Source: a virus. From it: 64,000 bases of DNA. This document shows positions 1-7,807 of this stretch, piece after piece; position 1 is the stretch's first letter; every line of letters begins with the position of its first letter. Location: the IMG/VR virus record IMGVR_UViG_3300044730_000222, positions 37,846 to 101,845 of that record. One strand, given 5' to 3'. A program made the position numbers and the translations under genes. The notes beneath the pieces are model-generated. The model was not told where the DNA came from and did not search any database. It saw only the letters and a list, made by a program, of their open reading frames with translations.

Positions 1-1
1 T

Positions 2-496
2 TTGTTTGAGCCTAATCCAAAGGTTTGGTCACACTTTCCATTGTTGTGGAGTGCCAATAATTTAGAAATGCCACTTGCCTCTATTCCTGGGTTTGCATCT
101 GATAAAGATAACAAACTTGCACGTATTTATTATAGTGAGTTTCCACCAGAGGCTGATGCACCAATTGAGGCAGCACATGGATTTAAAGAACTGCAATATG
201 AAGCAGACAAGTATGGTCAAACAAAGATTGATACTTTAGTTTATGAAAAGGGATTAAAACCACCTACAGCAATTTCACTTGATGTTGAAGGAAGTGAATG
301 GCGTGTACTTGGCGGAGCAGAAAAGGTTATGAGAGAGTTTAGGCCAAAGATTTGGCTATCTGGTCATCCAGAGTTTATGATGATGTACTGGAAAGAATAT
401 TTGTATGATCTAAGGCAATTCATTAAAGGTATTGGGTATACAGAAACTTTGCTTGATTATCAACATGAGGTTCACCTTTACTATGAATCATGCTAA
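2..496 (+). CDS. FkbM-family methyltransferase, 5'-truncated
   Basis: C-terminal part of a SAM-dependent O-methyltransferase of the FkbM type, a family that methylates sugars or secondary metabolites. The reading frame is open from the window edge, so the true start lies upstream. The core motif SLDVEGSEWRVLGGA, followed by a hydrophobic strand and a conserved SGHPE segment, is typical of FkbM C-terminal domains. It is the first gene of a five-gene plus-strand operon and overlaps the next start by 14 bases. Its glycosyltransferase neighbours suggest it decorates a glycan, either on the virion or on the host surface; that role is inferred. Confidence 0.75.
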   Translation: MFEPNPKVWSHFPLLWSANNLEMPLASIPGFASDKDNKLARIYYSEFPPEADAPIEAAHGFKELQYEADKYGQTKIDTLVYEKGLKPPTAISLDVEGSEWRVLGGAEKVMREFRPKIWLSGHPEFMMMYWKEYLYDLRQFIKGIGYTETLLDYQHEVHLYYESC

Positions 497-1031
497 AACT
501 TTTTGGGATAATGCTGCATTGGATCCAGAAGTAAGATATAAATATATTGCAGATGAATGGGCATTTACTGAAACATTTTTAGATCTTATAGAAAATAATA
601 ACGATAGTTGGAGTAATGTTTTAGAGATTGGTTGTGGAATAGGAAGATTGCTTGATCCACTTTCAGAAAAATATAAAGAATGTAATTTTTATGCAATAGA
701 TATCTCTGATGAAATGATAAAACTTGCACCTAAAAAAGATAATATAAAGTATCAAGAGGTTGCAAACAATCTTGACCTAGTATATTCAATGTTAGTTTTT
801 CAGCATATTGAACATCAAGAAAAAATTAACTATGTAAGACTTGCTTACGATAACTTAAAAAATGGTGGCAACATATATTTTCAATTTGTTATTGGGGAAG
901 AAAATTCACCATACTCTTATCAAACATCTAAGTCAGAAATTCAAAAGATGTTGACTGACATAGGATTTAATAATTTAATTTTTGAAAACCATATGCATCC
1001 ACAATGGATGTTTGTTAAGGCTACAAAATGA
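483..1031 (+). CDS. class I SAM-dependent methyltransferase
   Basis: Predicted 182-residue methyltransferase. The SAM-binding motif LEIGCGIGRLL is followed by FYAIDISDEMIKLA (acidic end of strand beta2) and a motif-IV-like strand, YSMLVFQHIEH. The length suits a compact Rossmann methyltransferase. The ATG at 483 is chosen because it begins the conserved protein and overlaps the end of the FkbM gene. An upstream in-frame extension to 432 would lie wholly inside that gene. The stop overlaps the next ATG (ATGA). The substrate is unknown; the surrounding glycosyltransferases make a sugar or lipid-linked glycan likely. Confidence 0.75.
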   Translation: MNHAKTFWDNAALDPEVRYKYIADEWAFTETFLDLIENNNDSWSNVLEIGCGIGRLLDPLSEKYKECNFYAIDISDEMIKLAPKKDNIKYQEVANNLDLVYSMLVFQHIEHQEKINYVRLAYDNLKNGGNIYFQFVIGEENSPYSYQTSKSEIQKMLTDIGFNNLIFENHMHPQWMFVKATK

Positions 1032-1876
1032 TTAAAGCCTATCTATATTCTATTGATCCACTTGATTCTGCTGATGGTAAATGGGATTATGGTCTATTAA
1101 AACAAACCTTTGATAGAAATCATATTGAGCAGGTAACTGTAAAGCAGATACCAAATGAAGAACGTGCCTTTGTTGTTATTCCTGGACAGGGAAATGCAGG
1201 GGCAGAAGAAAAAATAAATCAACAACTATCTAATATACAAAGAGTAGTGTTGTTTATTACGGGTGATGAGTCTGCAAAGTTTAATGTAGATAAAATAAAA
1301 CATCCTAATATTAGTATTTGGGTTCAATACCCTCACAAAAAACATGAAAAATATAATAGATTTTTTATAGGTGTTCCACAGCATTTAAAACAAAATCTTC
1401 CAGCCTATCCTAGCAAGAAATATGACGTTTATTTTGGTGGACAGATAACTCATCAACGCCGTAAACAGTTAGCAGAGGCTATGCCAAGCCTTCAAAATGC
1501 CCTTTATAAGCCCACAGAAGGCTTTGCACAGGGAGATACACCCAAAGACTACTACCAACACCTTTCTACAGCCAGAATCGCCCCGTGCCCCGCTGGAGCA
1601 CAGGTTGTTGATACCTTTAGATTTTTTGAAGCAATAGAAATGTTAGCCCTACCAGTAGGAGATCTCATAGATTCAAAGGGTGTAGAAAATGATTATTTTC
1701 ATTATGTATATCAAGCAGATACCCCTATAGTAAAAGTTAAAGATTGGAATATTTTATCTAGTATGGTTCCAGATTTAATTGATCAATACCCTGCAAATAT
1801 GCACAAGGTAGTGTGCTGGTGGATCAAGTACAAAAGAGACTTTGGCATAAAAATAATGGAGCAAGTAAATGAATAA
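1028..1876 (+). CDS. exostosin-like glycosyltransferase
   Basis: A 282-residue protein. Its C-terminal half resembles exostosin/GT47-type enzymes: KKYDVYFGGQ, then HQRRKQLAEA, and a later PAGAQVVDTFRFFEAIEMLALPV segment (read here in two parts) that matches the nucleotide-sugar binding region with its conserved FFEA/EAI acidic residue. No signal peptide or membrane segment is visible, so it would act in the cytoplasm. It is translationally coupled to both neighbours (4-base and 8-base overlaps). The family call rests on motif resemblance; the donor and acceptor sugars cannot be read from the sequence. Confidence 0.6.
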   Translation: MIKAYLYSIDPLDSADGKWDYGLLKQTFDRNHIEQVTVKQIPNEERAFVVIPGQGNAGAEEKINQQLSNIQRVVLFITGDESAKFNVDKIKHPNISIWVQYPHKKHEKYNRFFIGVPQHLKQNLPAYPSKKYDVYFGGQITHQRRKQLAEAMPSLQNALYKPTEGFAQGDTPKDYYQHLSTARIAPCPAGAQVVDTFRFFEAIEMLALPVGDLIDSKGVENDYFHYVYQADTPIVKVKDWNILSSMVPDLIDQYPANMHKVVCWWIKYKRDFGIKIMEQVNE

Positions 1877-2627
1877 AAATGATATAACAGTTGTATTAGT
1901 AACTTCTGTATTGCCAAGTCATCCAGACACACATATTATTGATGAAACTATTAGTAGTATTAGATCTCATTTTCCAGATAATGAAATTATTTTACAGATT
2001 GATGGATTAAGGGATGAACAAAAACATCGCAAGGATGCGTATGATGAATGGAAAAATCGTGTGCTTTGGAAATGTATGCATCAATGGAAAAACGTTCTGC
2101 CATTTGTATTTGAAGAACACTGTCATCAAACAACCATGATGTCAAGAACTATTAATGAAATAACAACACCTATTCTTTTGTATGTTGAAGGAGATGCCCC
2201 GCTGGTTCCTGATAGGCATATAGATTGGGACAAATGTTTGTCAATGTTGTCTAGCAATAGAGCATACACAATTAGATTTCATTTTGAAGAAACTATTCCA
2301 GTAGAGCATAATCATTTAATGCTAGGTCACGAAGATGATTTTATGAAAACAATTCAGTGGAGTCAACGACCACACCTTTCTTTTGTAAATTACTATAAAG
2401 AAAGTGTGCTTAGATTTTCCAAACAAAACTTTTTTATTGAAGACATCTTCCATGGTGTGGTTCAAGATGATTATTCTAAATATGGAAATGCTGGTTGGAG
2501 TAGACATAAACTTTGGATATATTATCCAGATGGTGGAAATAAAATAAAAAGATCTTATCACTTGGACGGCAGAGAGGGAACTAGAAAGTTTACTTCAGAT
2601 GATGATGTTTGGGGATACAAAGAATGA
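1869..2627 (+). CDS. GT2-like glycosyltransferase
   Basis: A 252-residue protein with a GT-A-like start: hydrophobic strand ITVVLVTSVLPSHPD, then an ETISSIRSHFPDNEIILQIDG segment typical of family 2 nucleotide-sugar binding. Further on, LLYVEGDAPLVPD is in the position of the metal-binding DXD-like loop. The C-terminal half (SYHLDGREG) is not recognised. It sits in the overlapping plus-strand cassette, sharing 8 bases with the previous gene and 4 with the next. The GT2 assignment is moderate because the DXD is degenerate. Confidence 0.55.
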   Translation: MNKNDITVVLVTSVLPSHPDTHIIDETISSIRSHFPDNEIILQIDGLRDEQKHRKDAYDEWKNRVLWKCMHQWKNVLPFVFEEHCHQTTMMSRTINEITTPILLYVEGDAPLVPDRHIDWDKCLSMLSSNRAYTIRFHFEETIPVEHNHLMLGHEDDFMKTIQWSQRPHLSFVNYYKESVLRFSKQNFFIEDIFHGVVQDDYSKYGNAGWSRHKLWIYYPDGGNKIKRSYHLDGREGTRKFTSDDDVWGYKE

Positions 2628-3655
2628 GATTGGGCATTATTGCAAGATCAGATAACACAGGTCTTGGAAACCAAACAAGAGATTTGGTTACAATGTTAAA
2701 TCCTCATAGAATTATGCTAGTAAACTCTATGAACTTTAACAGAAACAAACAACATCCAGAGTGGTACAACGGATACGAATGTTTTCATGTTCGTGGATTA
2801 CCAAGAACTGGAGATTTAGAGCCTTTTATTCGCAGCGTTGATATTGTTTTAACCTGTGAAACATTTTATAACAATAGTTTTATTGAACTTGCAAGAAGAA
2901 GAAATGTAAAAACAGTTCTTCAATACAACTTTGAGTTTTTGGAGTATATTCATAATCAAAAGTTAGCATTTCCAGACATCATGATCGCTCCTAGTTTGTG
3001 GAACTATGACAAAGTTGCAGAGATTTCTGAAGGCAAAACTAAACTAATTCATCTACCGCCACCAACCAATACAGCAATATTTGATAATGTTAGAAAAATT
3101 AATCTATCAAAAAGCCATGGCAGGCTACTTCATGTCGCTGGCAATCCAGCAACAAAAGATCGTAACGGAACACATAGCATATTAGATATGTTAAAGTATT
3201 CTAAAACAGATTATGAACTTGTTGTTACTGCTCAGAAAGATCTAGGAATTGTTCCTAAAGACTCTAGATTAAAGATAGTGGTAGGCAACTCAGACAACAG
3301 GCAAGACCTTTACTCTGGGTATGATGCAATGGTTTTGCCTCGTAGATATGCAGGCTTATGTCTTCCCATGAATGAAGCACTTATAAGCGGATTGCCAGTT
3401 TTTATGACAAATATATCTCCAAACAACACAATACTTCCTCAAGAGTGGCTTGCAGCATCAGAAAAACATGATGAGTTTAGAGCAAGAACAACTATTGATG
3501 TTTATAATGCGGATCCAAAACATTTAGCAAAGATTGTAGACAACTATATGCACTCTAGAAAGAAAGATGAGATTAAAGAACAAGCAGTTGAAATAGGATT
3601 TAAAAACTTTGCTATGGAAAATCTAAAAGATAAGTATCTTGATATATTAAAATAG
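2624..3655 (+). CDS. GT4-like glycosyltransferase
   Basis: A 343-residue GT-B-type enzyme. It has the N-terminal glycine-rich donor loop GLGNQTRDLV and a middle strand GRLLHVAGNPATKDRNGTHS that resembles the linker and second Rossmann domain of GT4 enzymes. The C-terminal YAGLCLPMNEALISGLPVFM matches the E-x7-E nucleotide-sugar region (G-L-C-L-P-x-N-E-A). The ATG at 2624 is chosen because it overlaps the previous stop as ATGA and has GGGGA upstream. It is the last gene of the operon, and its stop codon lies inside a terminator hairpin. Confidence 0.75.
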   Translation: MRLGIIARSDNTGLGNQTRDLVTMLNPHRIMLVNSMNFNRNKQHPEWYNGYECFHVRGLPRTGDLEPFIRSVDIVLTCETFYNNSFIELARRRNVKTVLQYNFEFLEYIHNQKLAFPDIMIAPSLWNYDKVAEISEGKTKLIHLPPPTNTAIFDNVRKINLSKSHGRLLHVAGNPATKDRNGTHSILDMLKYSKTDYELVVTAQKDLGIVPKDSRLKIVVGNSDNRQDLYSGYDAMVLPRRYAGLCLPMNEALISGLPVFMTNISPNNTILPQEWLAASEKHDEFRARTTIDVYNADPKHLAKIVDNYMHSRKKDEIKEQAVEIGFKNFAMENLKDKYLDILK

Positions 3656-3680
3656 GGCGAGTCCATTTCTAGACCCGCCC
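3655..3680. terminator. bidirectional terminator hairpin
   Basis: GGGCG-A-GTC pairs with GAC-C-CGCCC around an 8-base loop, with one A/C mismatch. The hairpin lies between the convergent plus-strand glycan operon and the minus-strand holin-like gene. On the minus strand it is followed by TATTTTAAT. Its position between convergent blocks supports use in both directions. Confidence 0.65.
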
Positions 3681-3697
3681 CATTATGACTAACTAAA

Positions 3698-3949
3698 TTA
3701 CTTAGCAGCCTTCTTCTTTGCCTTTGCAGACTTGAGAGCCTTATCAACGGCTGCTGCTGCTGGCATACGACCAAATGCTGGATCGTTTGGATTAACTGCA
3801 CGTGCTAGTACTGGGATAACCGCTCCTACGAGTGCTGCCCATAGATCCTTTGGATCTGTTACTCCTGCAACGTATAATGCTGATGCTGCACCTACAACTG
3901 AACGGCCATATGATGCGAGCATTGCCTTGTGTTCTTTTTTAAGTTCCAT
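3698..3949 (-). CDS. holin-like small membrane protein
   Basis: An 83-residue protein with a short charged N-terminus (MELKKEHK), hydrophobic stretches SVVGAASALYVAGV and LWAALVGAVIPVLARAV, a conserved NPNDPAFGRM motif, and a lysine/alanine-rich tail (KSAKAKKKAAK). This layout is that of small phage holins or other inner-membrane lysis proteins. The start follows a strong AGGAGG five bases upstream. It is the last gene of the minus-strand block and lies far from the endolysin at 16.2 kb, so holin function is inferred from architecture only. Confidence 0.55.
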   Translation of the reverse strand: MELKKEHKAMLASYGRSVVGAASALYVAGVTDPKDLWAALVGAVIPVLARAVNPNDPAFGRMPAAAAVDKALKSAKAKKKAAK

Positions 3950-3958
3950 TTTTTCCTC

Positions 3959-4117
3959 CTAGGATAGAACCTTTATTAGTATAGCATAACCAGCCCAAAG
4001 ACCAATAATTCCTGCGACTCCCGCAAAAACTGGTGGCGCTGGGACTGGTAATTTGAATGCTGCGAATATTGCGCCACATCCAAAACCTGTTAACACTGAT
4101 AAGATTATTTGATTCAA
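3959..4117 (-). CDS. XapX-domain membrane protein
   Basis: A 52-residue protein starting at TTG, with AAGGGGG about 7 bases upstream. It has two hydrophobic segments around the XapX signature: LTGFGCGAIFAAFKLPVPAP, then PVFAGVAGIIGLWAGY. XapX (DUF1427) proteins are tiny inner-membrane proteins of unknown function found in bacteria and phages. The start overlaps the upstream stop by 4 bases (TTGA), and the stop (TAG) is part of the holin-like gene's ribosome binding site, so the two should be co-translated. A longer open frame over the same bases (3939-4142) is not protein-like. Confidence 0.7.
   Translation of the reverse strand: MNQIILSVLTGFGCGAIFAAFKLPVPAPPVFAGVAGIIGLWAGYAILIKVLS
3978..3986 (-). 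promoter_or_regulatory. extended -10 promoter for holin-like gene
   Basis: TGCTATACT on the minus strand, inside the XapX gene, about 28 bases upstream of the holin-like start. It matches the TGnTATAAT pattern seen at many other gene starts here. No good -35 is visible. Confidence 0.45.
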
Positions 4118-4329
4118 AACTTTTCCCCCTTGTTTTTAGCATCTGGATCTGTTTCAGGATTGTCTAGAGGAGTTGGTGCGGTAGCCAAAGCACCACACTC
4201 ATGACACTGAATATCTAAATGGTACATTCCTACAGTATAGGTCTCAGGATCAAAAGAAACAAGTGCTCTAAACAAAGTTCCTCCACAGTTTGGGCACACG
4301 CAGGTGGGAATACCCCTAGCGTCTATCAT
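4114..4329 (-). CDS. zinc-ribbon protein
   Basis: A 71-residue protein with two Cys pairs, CVCPNCGG near residue 10 and CHEC near residue 42, separated by strand-forming sequence: a classic small zinc ribbon. The C-terminus is acidic and proline-rich. The function is unknown. Zinc ribbons of this size in phages often bind DNA, RNA polymerase or other proteins. The start overlaps the end of the preceding coiled-coil gene, and the stop overlaps the XapX start. Confidence 0.7.
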   Translation of the reverse strand: MIDARGIPTCVCPNCGGTLFRALVSFDPETYTVGMYHLDIQCHECGALATAPTPLDNPETDPDAKNKGEKF

Positions 4330-4750
4330 TAGAACTTTCTGGTAAGAATTTTTTTAACTGTTCAATTTCTTTAGAAATTTTCTTAATTGTAAAATCATGT
4401 GAGGGAATTATACCTTCAATAACCGATCCATACTTATTGTAGTATTCTAATTGAGGGCTAATTTCTTTTATAAATTTCTGTAATCCATTTTGCACATCTT
4501 CAATATACTGATAAGCCCAATCTCTAGAATCAGAAAGAAACTTGATAAAGTTTTCTTTATGAATTTCTTCATCGCTTCTTTCTAGTCCCACACTTTCTCT
4601 GTTGTTAACTAAAAACTCTTCTAAGGTTGCTTGTGATATATAGAGTTTAGCAAAAGCCTTGGCTAATTTTCTTATCTTTATAATAGAAAAAATGAAGGCA
4701 CTAAAAAAAGAGATGCTTGCCACCCCTAAAACAACGACTAGTATTTCCAT
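4316..4750 (-). CDS. membrane-anchored helical protein, unknown function
   Basis: A 144-residue protein with one N-terminal transmembrane helix (ILVVVLGVASISFFSAFIF, residues 3-21), then a basic KIRKLAKAF segment and a long charged helical region with coiled-coil character (EEIHKENFIKFLSDSRDWAY; EIEQLKKFL). I do not recognise a family. The topology suggests a membrane-tethered protein with a large cytoplasmic helical domain. It is followed by a zinc-ribbon gene with a 14-base overlap. Confidence 0.65.
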   Translation of the reverse strand: MEILVVVLGVASISFFSAFIFSIIKIRKLAKAFAKLYISQATLEEFLVNNRESVGLERSDEEIHKENFIKFLSDSRDWAYQYIEDVQNGLQKFIKEISPQLEYYNKYGSVIEGIIPSHDFTIKKISKEIEQLKKFLPESSNDRR

Positions 4751-4752
4751 AC

Positions 4753-5703
4753 CTATCTCTTTTCTGACAGTACTATTGTACTATCATTCTCAGAATTTGT
4801 CAAACCATACATTTTCTTAAAGTCAAAACCTATAAGTTTTTCGTATGCCTTTAAATGCCTATAGTTTCCAGCACCAAAGGTACCTTTTTCTATACCGCAT
4901 AAAACACGCTTTTGCTTATCTTTTGAGATATCCTCTATCTCTTTCCATGATAATTTTCTTATATTACGGTCTTTCCATATTTTTTTATAGTTACCACGGT
5001 GATAAAAATGATGAAGTATTGTCACGCTTGGAGAATAAATATCCCAACCTCTTGTCCAAGCCCTCATAGCAAAACATATTTCTTCTCCAAAGAATGATAT
5101 CTCTGGATCATATGGAACTTCTTCTACAATGCTTCCAAGGGTAAAAACAAAACCAGCAAGTATGGTGCTTGAAACTTCTGGATAGGATTTATTCTTGTCG
5201 GACAGTTCAACTCTTTTAGCCGTCCACTCATTTCTCCTGTTTAGGCTTGGCACTTGTTTAGTTGCATAAGGGGGCTTGTCTTTGTCTTTTGTAATGTAAC
5301 TAATAACATTGTTTGTTTCAACATAAAATCCTGGTGGAAAATGAGACAAGATTATATTTTTATTTTTAGCAATTTCTTGAGCCTTTTGTAATTGACTGAT
5401 GCACATTATATCCCAATTCTTTTCAAAAATTGTATGCGAATCAATCTGAAGATAATAGTCTTGCTCAGAATAAAGAGACATTGCTTTTGCTCTTGCAAAC
5501 CCCGCACCCCTTGCTTCTCTTGGGTGCATAGTAATAATCTTAGAATTTTTTAACCAAGACAAATCTGGAATTTCTTTATCAAAGTCTTGTATTACTAAAC
5601 CAAAATATATTTCATTTAGTTTTGATGCGTTATCAATAGCAGACTTGATAGTTCTAACTAACTCAGGATCACGATAACTTGCTATTGATATAAAAATGCT
5701 CAT
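4753..5703 (-). CDS. GlcNAc-type glycosyltransferase (GT60-like)
   Basis: A 316-residue protein opening with ISIASYRDPELVRTIKSA, the hallmark of the Glycosyltransferase (GlcNAc) family (PF11397, GT60-like). LQIDSHTIFEKNWD supplies the D-x-H metal-binding motif, and FGEEICFAMRAWTRGWDIY with LHHFYHRG are the conserved acceptor-side motifs. The enzymes transfer GlcNAc to protein or glycan acceptors. It is a second glycan enzyme, separate from the plus-strand cassette and oppositely oriented. The ATG overlaps the upstream stop as ATGA. Confidence 0.8.
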   Translation of the reverse strand: MSIFISIASYRDPELVRTIKSAIDNASKLNEIYFGLVIQDFDKEIPDLSWLKNSKIITMHPREARGAGFARAKAMSLYSEQDYYLQIDSHTIFEKNWDIMCISQLQKAQEIAKNKNIILSHFPPGFYVETNNVISYITKDKDKPPYATKQVPSLNRRNEWTAKRVELSDKNKSYPEVSSTILAGFVFTLGSIVEEVPYDPEISFFGEEICFAMRAWTRGWDIYSPSVTILHHFYHRGNYKKIWKDRNIRKLSWKEIEDISKDKQKRVLCGIEKGTFGAGNYRHLKAYEKLIGFDFKKMYGLTNSENDSTIVLSEKR

Positions 5704-6191
5704 TGATTATGGGTTGGCCAGTAATATTTACATGGCTCTTTGCGGTCTGGGCAGCATGGAGCATTATTAATACTAGTTACTGCATATTGAAAGTGTACAT
5801 AATACAAAGGATCTTTCTTAAAAAGATTAGCACGATGAGTTGTCACAACCCTAAGAAGTTTATTGTCATCATGCCAGAATGCTGGCACTTCATTACCCCA
5901 GTCTTCCCAACACTGATCTTTTAGATTATTAAGATTAGCCTCATTGTTTTCTGTTTTAATACCACGAAACTTTGCTTGAGCAATCATAGCCTGAACATAC
6001 TCCCACAGACCACGCTCATATCCACGCCACATTAGAACTGCTGGATGATTGCGCCAACCACCAGTTTTATATTTACCAGATAATACATTAAGAATTTGAT
6101 AGCCCTCTAATATCTGTTTATTTAGTCTCTTATTATCAAGCATGTGAGCAGATACATGAAAATCTTTTTGTGGTAAAAATGTTTGCACCAT
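5700..6191 (-). CDS. pyrimidine-dimer DNA glycosylase family protein (MSMEG_6728-like)
   Basis: A 163-residue protein of the Pyr_excise family (PF03013), to which T4 endonuclease V (DenV) belongs. The N-terminus QTFLPQKDF with LDNKRLNKQILEGYQIL, and the later WRNHPAVLMWRGYE, match the actinobacterial MSMEG_6728-type branch. DenV uses the alpha-amino group of Thr2 as its nucleophile; residue 2 here is Val and Thr is residue 4, so catalysis by the DenV mechanism is not assured. It probably acts in repair of UV damage, plausible for a phage of sunlit water. It has its own promoter with an overlapping inverted repeat. Confidence 0.7.
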   Translation of the reverse strand: MVQTFLPQKDFHVSAHMLDNKRLNKQILEGYQILNVLSGKYKTGGWRNHPAVLMWRGYERGLWEYVQAMIAQAKFRGIKTENNEANLNNLKDQCWEDWGNEVPAFWHDDNKLLRVVTTHRANLFKKDPLYYVHFQYAVTSINNAPCCPDRKEPCKYYWPTHNQ

Positions 6192-6210
6192 ATCTCCTTT
6201 TTAATAAACA

Positions 6211-6239
6211 ACTATACACTGTTTTGTGTATAAAATCAA
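6211..6239 (-). promoter_or_regulatory. promoter with overlapping operator-like inverted repeat
   Basis: On the minus strand, TTGATT (6234-6239), a 17-base spacer and TATAGT (6211-6216) precede the glycosylase gene. A perfect inverted repeat TATACAC-N6-GTGTATA (6213-6232) covers the spacer and most of the -10, the position expected for a repressor site. Confidence 0.55.
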
Positions 6240-6242
6240 ATA

Positions 6243-6944
6243 CTACTTAAATATTTTTCTTGCTCTTTTTGATGAGTAATATCCATAAATTTTTGTTTTT
6301 AACTTATCAATTTCAAATAATGTTTTATCCTTTCCAGGATTTGTAAATTCAGACTCCCAAGACTCTCTTTTAAATGGTATAAGTTGAACCATAGGTGTGC
6401 CTTTTTCAATTACTCCCTCAAAACCATCTTTGATAAAAAATGGACAGTTTATCGGAGTAGTTAAAATATCTGTATCAACAATACCAGCAATTGATCTTAT
6501 TGGTAGATTCTCATATGCTGGTGGATGAATAAACATCGTTGACCAGCCTGGTGGAGTTTTTATGTTCCATCCATGCAAATACTTAAATGCTGGCGTACTA
6601 AATCCATCTGGTATTCTGAAACCAGAAAGTTGCTCATTAGGCCATGCGTCAATTATTGGCTCAGATATTTCTATATGGCTAATCAAGGGTTGATAGTTTA
6701 CTTGTCTAACTAAAATATCTGAGCATAGCGTTATTATATAGCCAGAAGTGAACATGTCAATGGTTGGAGCGCATTGTTTTACCGTTATATTTGCTGCTGG
6801 ATTTATTACAAGTTCTTTGTTTCCAATATACTTTGAAATATTTTTCCACCACTCTGGAACAAGTTTTGCTGCAGGAATAGGCCTTTCTCTAACATTAAAA
6901 ACATGATCATTTTTTGCTTCAAAAATAATTTTGTTTGCTTTCAT
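6243..6944 (-). CDS. DUF6065-like family protein, paralogue 1
   Basis: A 233-residue protein of unknown function, clearly homologous to the one at 11426-12130 and more distantly to that at 15342-16138. Shared landmarks: PEWWKN near residue 30, CAPTIDMFTSGYII, KTPPGWSTMFIHPP, GIVDTD, and EKGTPMVQLIPFKRESW. The last three correspond to TPPG, GVIETD and the pre-C-terminal strand of DUF6065. No catalytic motif is recognised. The fold is probably all-beta. The start overlaps the stop of a 44-residue Cys-rich protein, suggesting the two are made together. Confidence 0.6.
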   Translation of the reverse strand: MKANKIIFEAKNDHVFNVRERPIPAAKLVPEWWKNISKYIGNKELVINPAANITVKQCAPTIDMFTSGYIITLCSDILVRQVNYQPLISHIEISEPIIDAWPNEQLSGFRIPDGFSTPAFKYLHGWNIKTPPGWSTMFIHPPAYENLPIRSIAGIVDTDILTTPINCPFFIKDGFEGVIEKGTPMVQLIPFKRESWESEFTNPGKDKTLFEIDKLKTKIYGYYSSKRARKIFK

Positions 6945-7075
6945 TCTGCAATTGCCATTTCTTCACACCTAGTGCACATTTTATAATTGTTGCCTGTAAA
7001 AGGGCACTTGCCAATTTCAACAAAAGAATGATCTTTTACTATGCAAATAAAAGAATTGAGTATATTACGAATCAT
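6941..7075 (-). CDS. small Cys-rich (zinc-binding) protein
   Basis: A 44-residue protein, too short for most gene callers. It has four cysteines (ICIV, KCPF, MCTRCEE) spaced as a treble-clef or zinc-knuckle. The ATG overlaps the upstream stop (ATGA at 7072-7075), and its TGA overlaps the ATG of the DUF6065-like gene, so it is translationally coupled on both sides. Paralogue 2 of the DUF6065-like family is also preceded by a small zinc ribbon (FmdB-like), so the pairing may be functional. Confidence 0.6.
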   Translation of the reverse strand: MIRNILNSFICIVKDHSFVEIGKCPFTGNNYKMCTRCEEMAIAE

Positions 7076-7302
7076 CGTATAACCTCTCTAGTTACTAACA
7101 CAATAGCACCCTCCATCTCTAAAGCCTTTTTTACCATAGCAACGTATTTCACTGCGTCTAGTTTTTCATCATGACTCATATGAATAAAAGACCTTTCATC
7201 TAGTTTTATCGTAATAAAAGCCCCATTGTCAATAAGATCAACACCGAAATTTTTGGGTGCAGATATAGAATGAAAAGCCCTACGCATATCATTTGTATAC
7301 AC
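7072..7302 (-). CDS. hypothetical protein
   Basis: About 76 residues. The frame extends upstream to 7341, inside the WhiB gene, but a GTG at 7302 with GGAG five bases upstream, just past the WhiB stop, is the better start. The sequence alternates short strands and one helix (HDEKLDAVKYVAMVKKALEM). No family is recognised. Its stop overlaps the next ATG. Confidence 0.5.
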   Translation of the reverse strand: MYTNDMRRAFHSISAPKNFGVDLIDNGAFITIKLDERSFIHMSHDEKLDAVKYVAMVKKALEMEGAIVLVTREVIR

Positions 7303-7304
7303 AA

Positions 7305-7586
7305 TTACTCCATTGTTAATGCTTGCCAGGTATAAGACCAATCTTTTTTAGTCTTATGATTGTTAAACTCTTTAGATATTTCTCCGCTTTCTAGATAAAT
7401 ACCGCCCCAAACGCCCCACTCTTTACCAGACACACCAACAGCAAAACATTGTCTTGCTACTGGGCATGTTCTACAAAGAGCATCTACAAATTCTCTTGAC
7501 TCTAAATTTTCTTCATAGTTATCAAAAAATATATTTGTGTCAGATCCAAGACATTCAGCATTATCTTTCCATAAATGCTGTTTCAT
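7305..7586 (-). CDS. WhiB-family iron-sulfur transcription factor
   Basis: A 93-residue Wbl protein. The four cluster-ligating cysteines are C12, C38, C41 and C47 (LCRTCPVARQC), followed by the invariant turn GVWGG (58-62). These bind a 4Fe-4S cluster and, in known Wbl proteins, contact the sigma factor of actinobacterial RNA polymerase. The family is essentially restricted to Actinobacteria and their phages, so this is the strongest host marker in the window. It may redirect host transcription or block superinfection, as proposed for mycobacteriophage WhiB proteins; the target here is unknown. The basic C-terminus is short. Confidence 0.9.
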   Translation of the reverse strand: MKQHLWKDNAECLGSDTNIFFDNYEENLESREFVDALCRTCPVARQCFAVGVSGKEWGVWGGIYLESGEISKEFNNHKTKKDWSYTWQALTME

Positions 7587-7589
7587 GGC

Positions 7590-7799
7590 TTATCCCTTAT
7601 ACTTGTTCGGAATATCCCATCCATTGCGAGTAACTGTGTAAATGCGCTGAACATACCAGACTCCATCTACCCTAACCCCATTGACGGCAGTACGACCTGC
7701 TTCAGAACGTTTACGATCCGCTACATCCCAGCCAACCCAATATAGGTTGTTGTTGCGAGCAACGATCTTTTCCATTCTTTCTAAATTATTTACAATCAT
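7590..7799 (-). CDS. hypothetical small protein
   Basis: A 69-residue protein with an aromatic-rich core (LYWVGWDVADR; GVRVDGVWYVQRIYTVTRNGW) suggesting a small beta-sheet. The ATG is preceded by AGGAG at a good distance. No recognised family. It lies just upstream of whiB in the same direction. Confidence 0.55.
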   Translation of the reverse strand: MIVNNLERMEKIVARNNNLYWVGWDVADRKRSEAGRTAVNGVRVDGVWYVQRIYTVTRNGWDIPNKYKG

Positions 7800-7807
7800 T
7801 GTTTCTC

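Noticed and set aside
3939-4142. Open frame of 67 codons overlapping the XapX gene
   Set aside because: The product has no protein-like pattern, while another frame of the same strand gives a clear XapX sequence with ribosome binding site and coupling.
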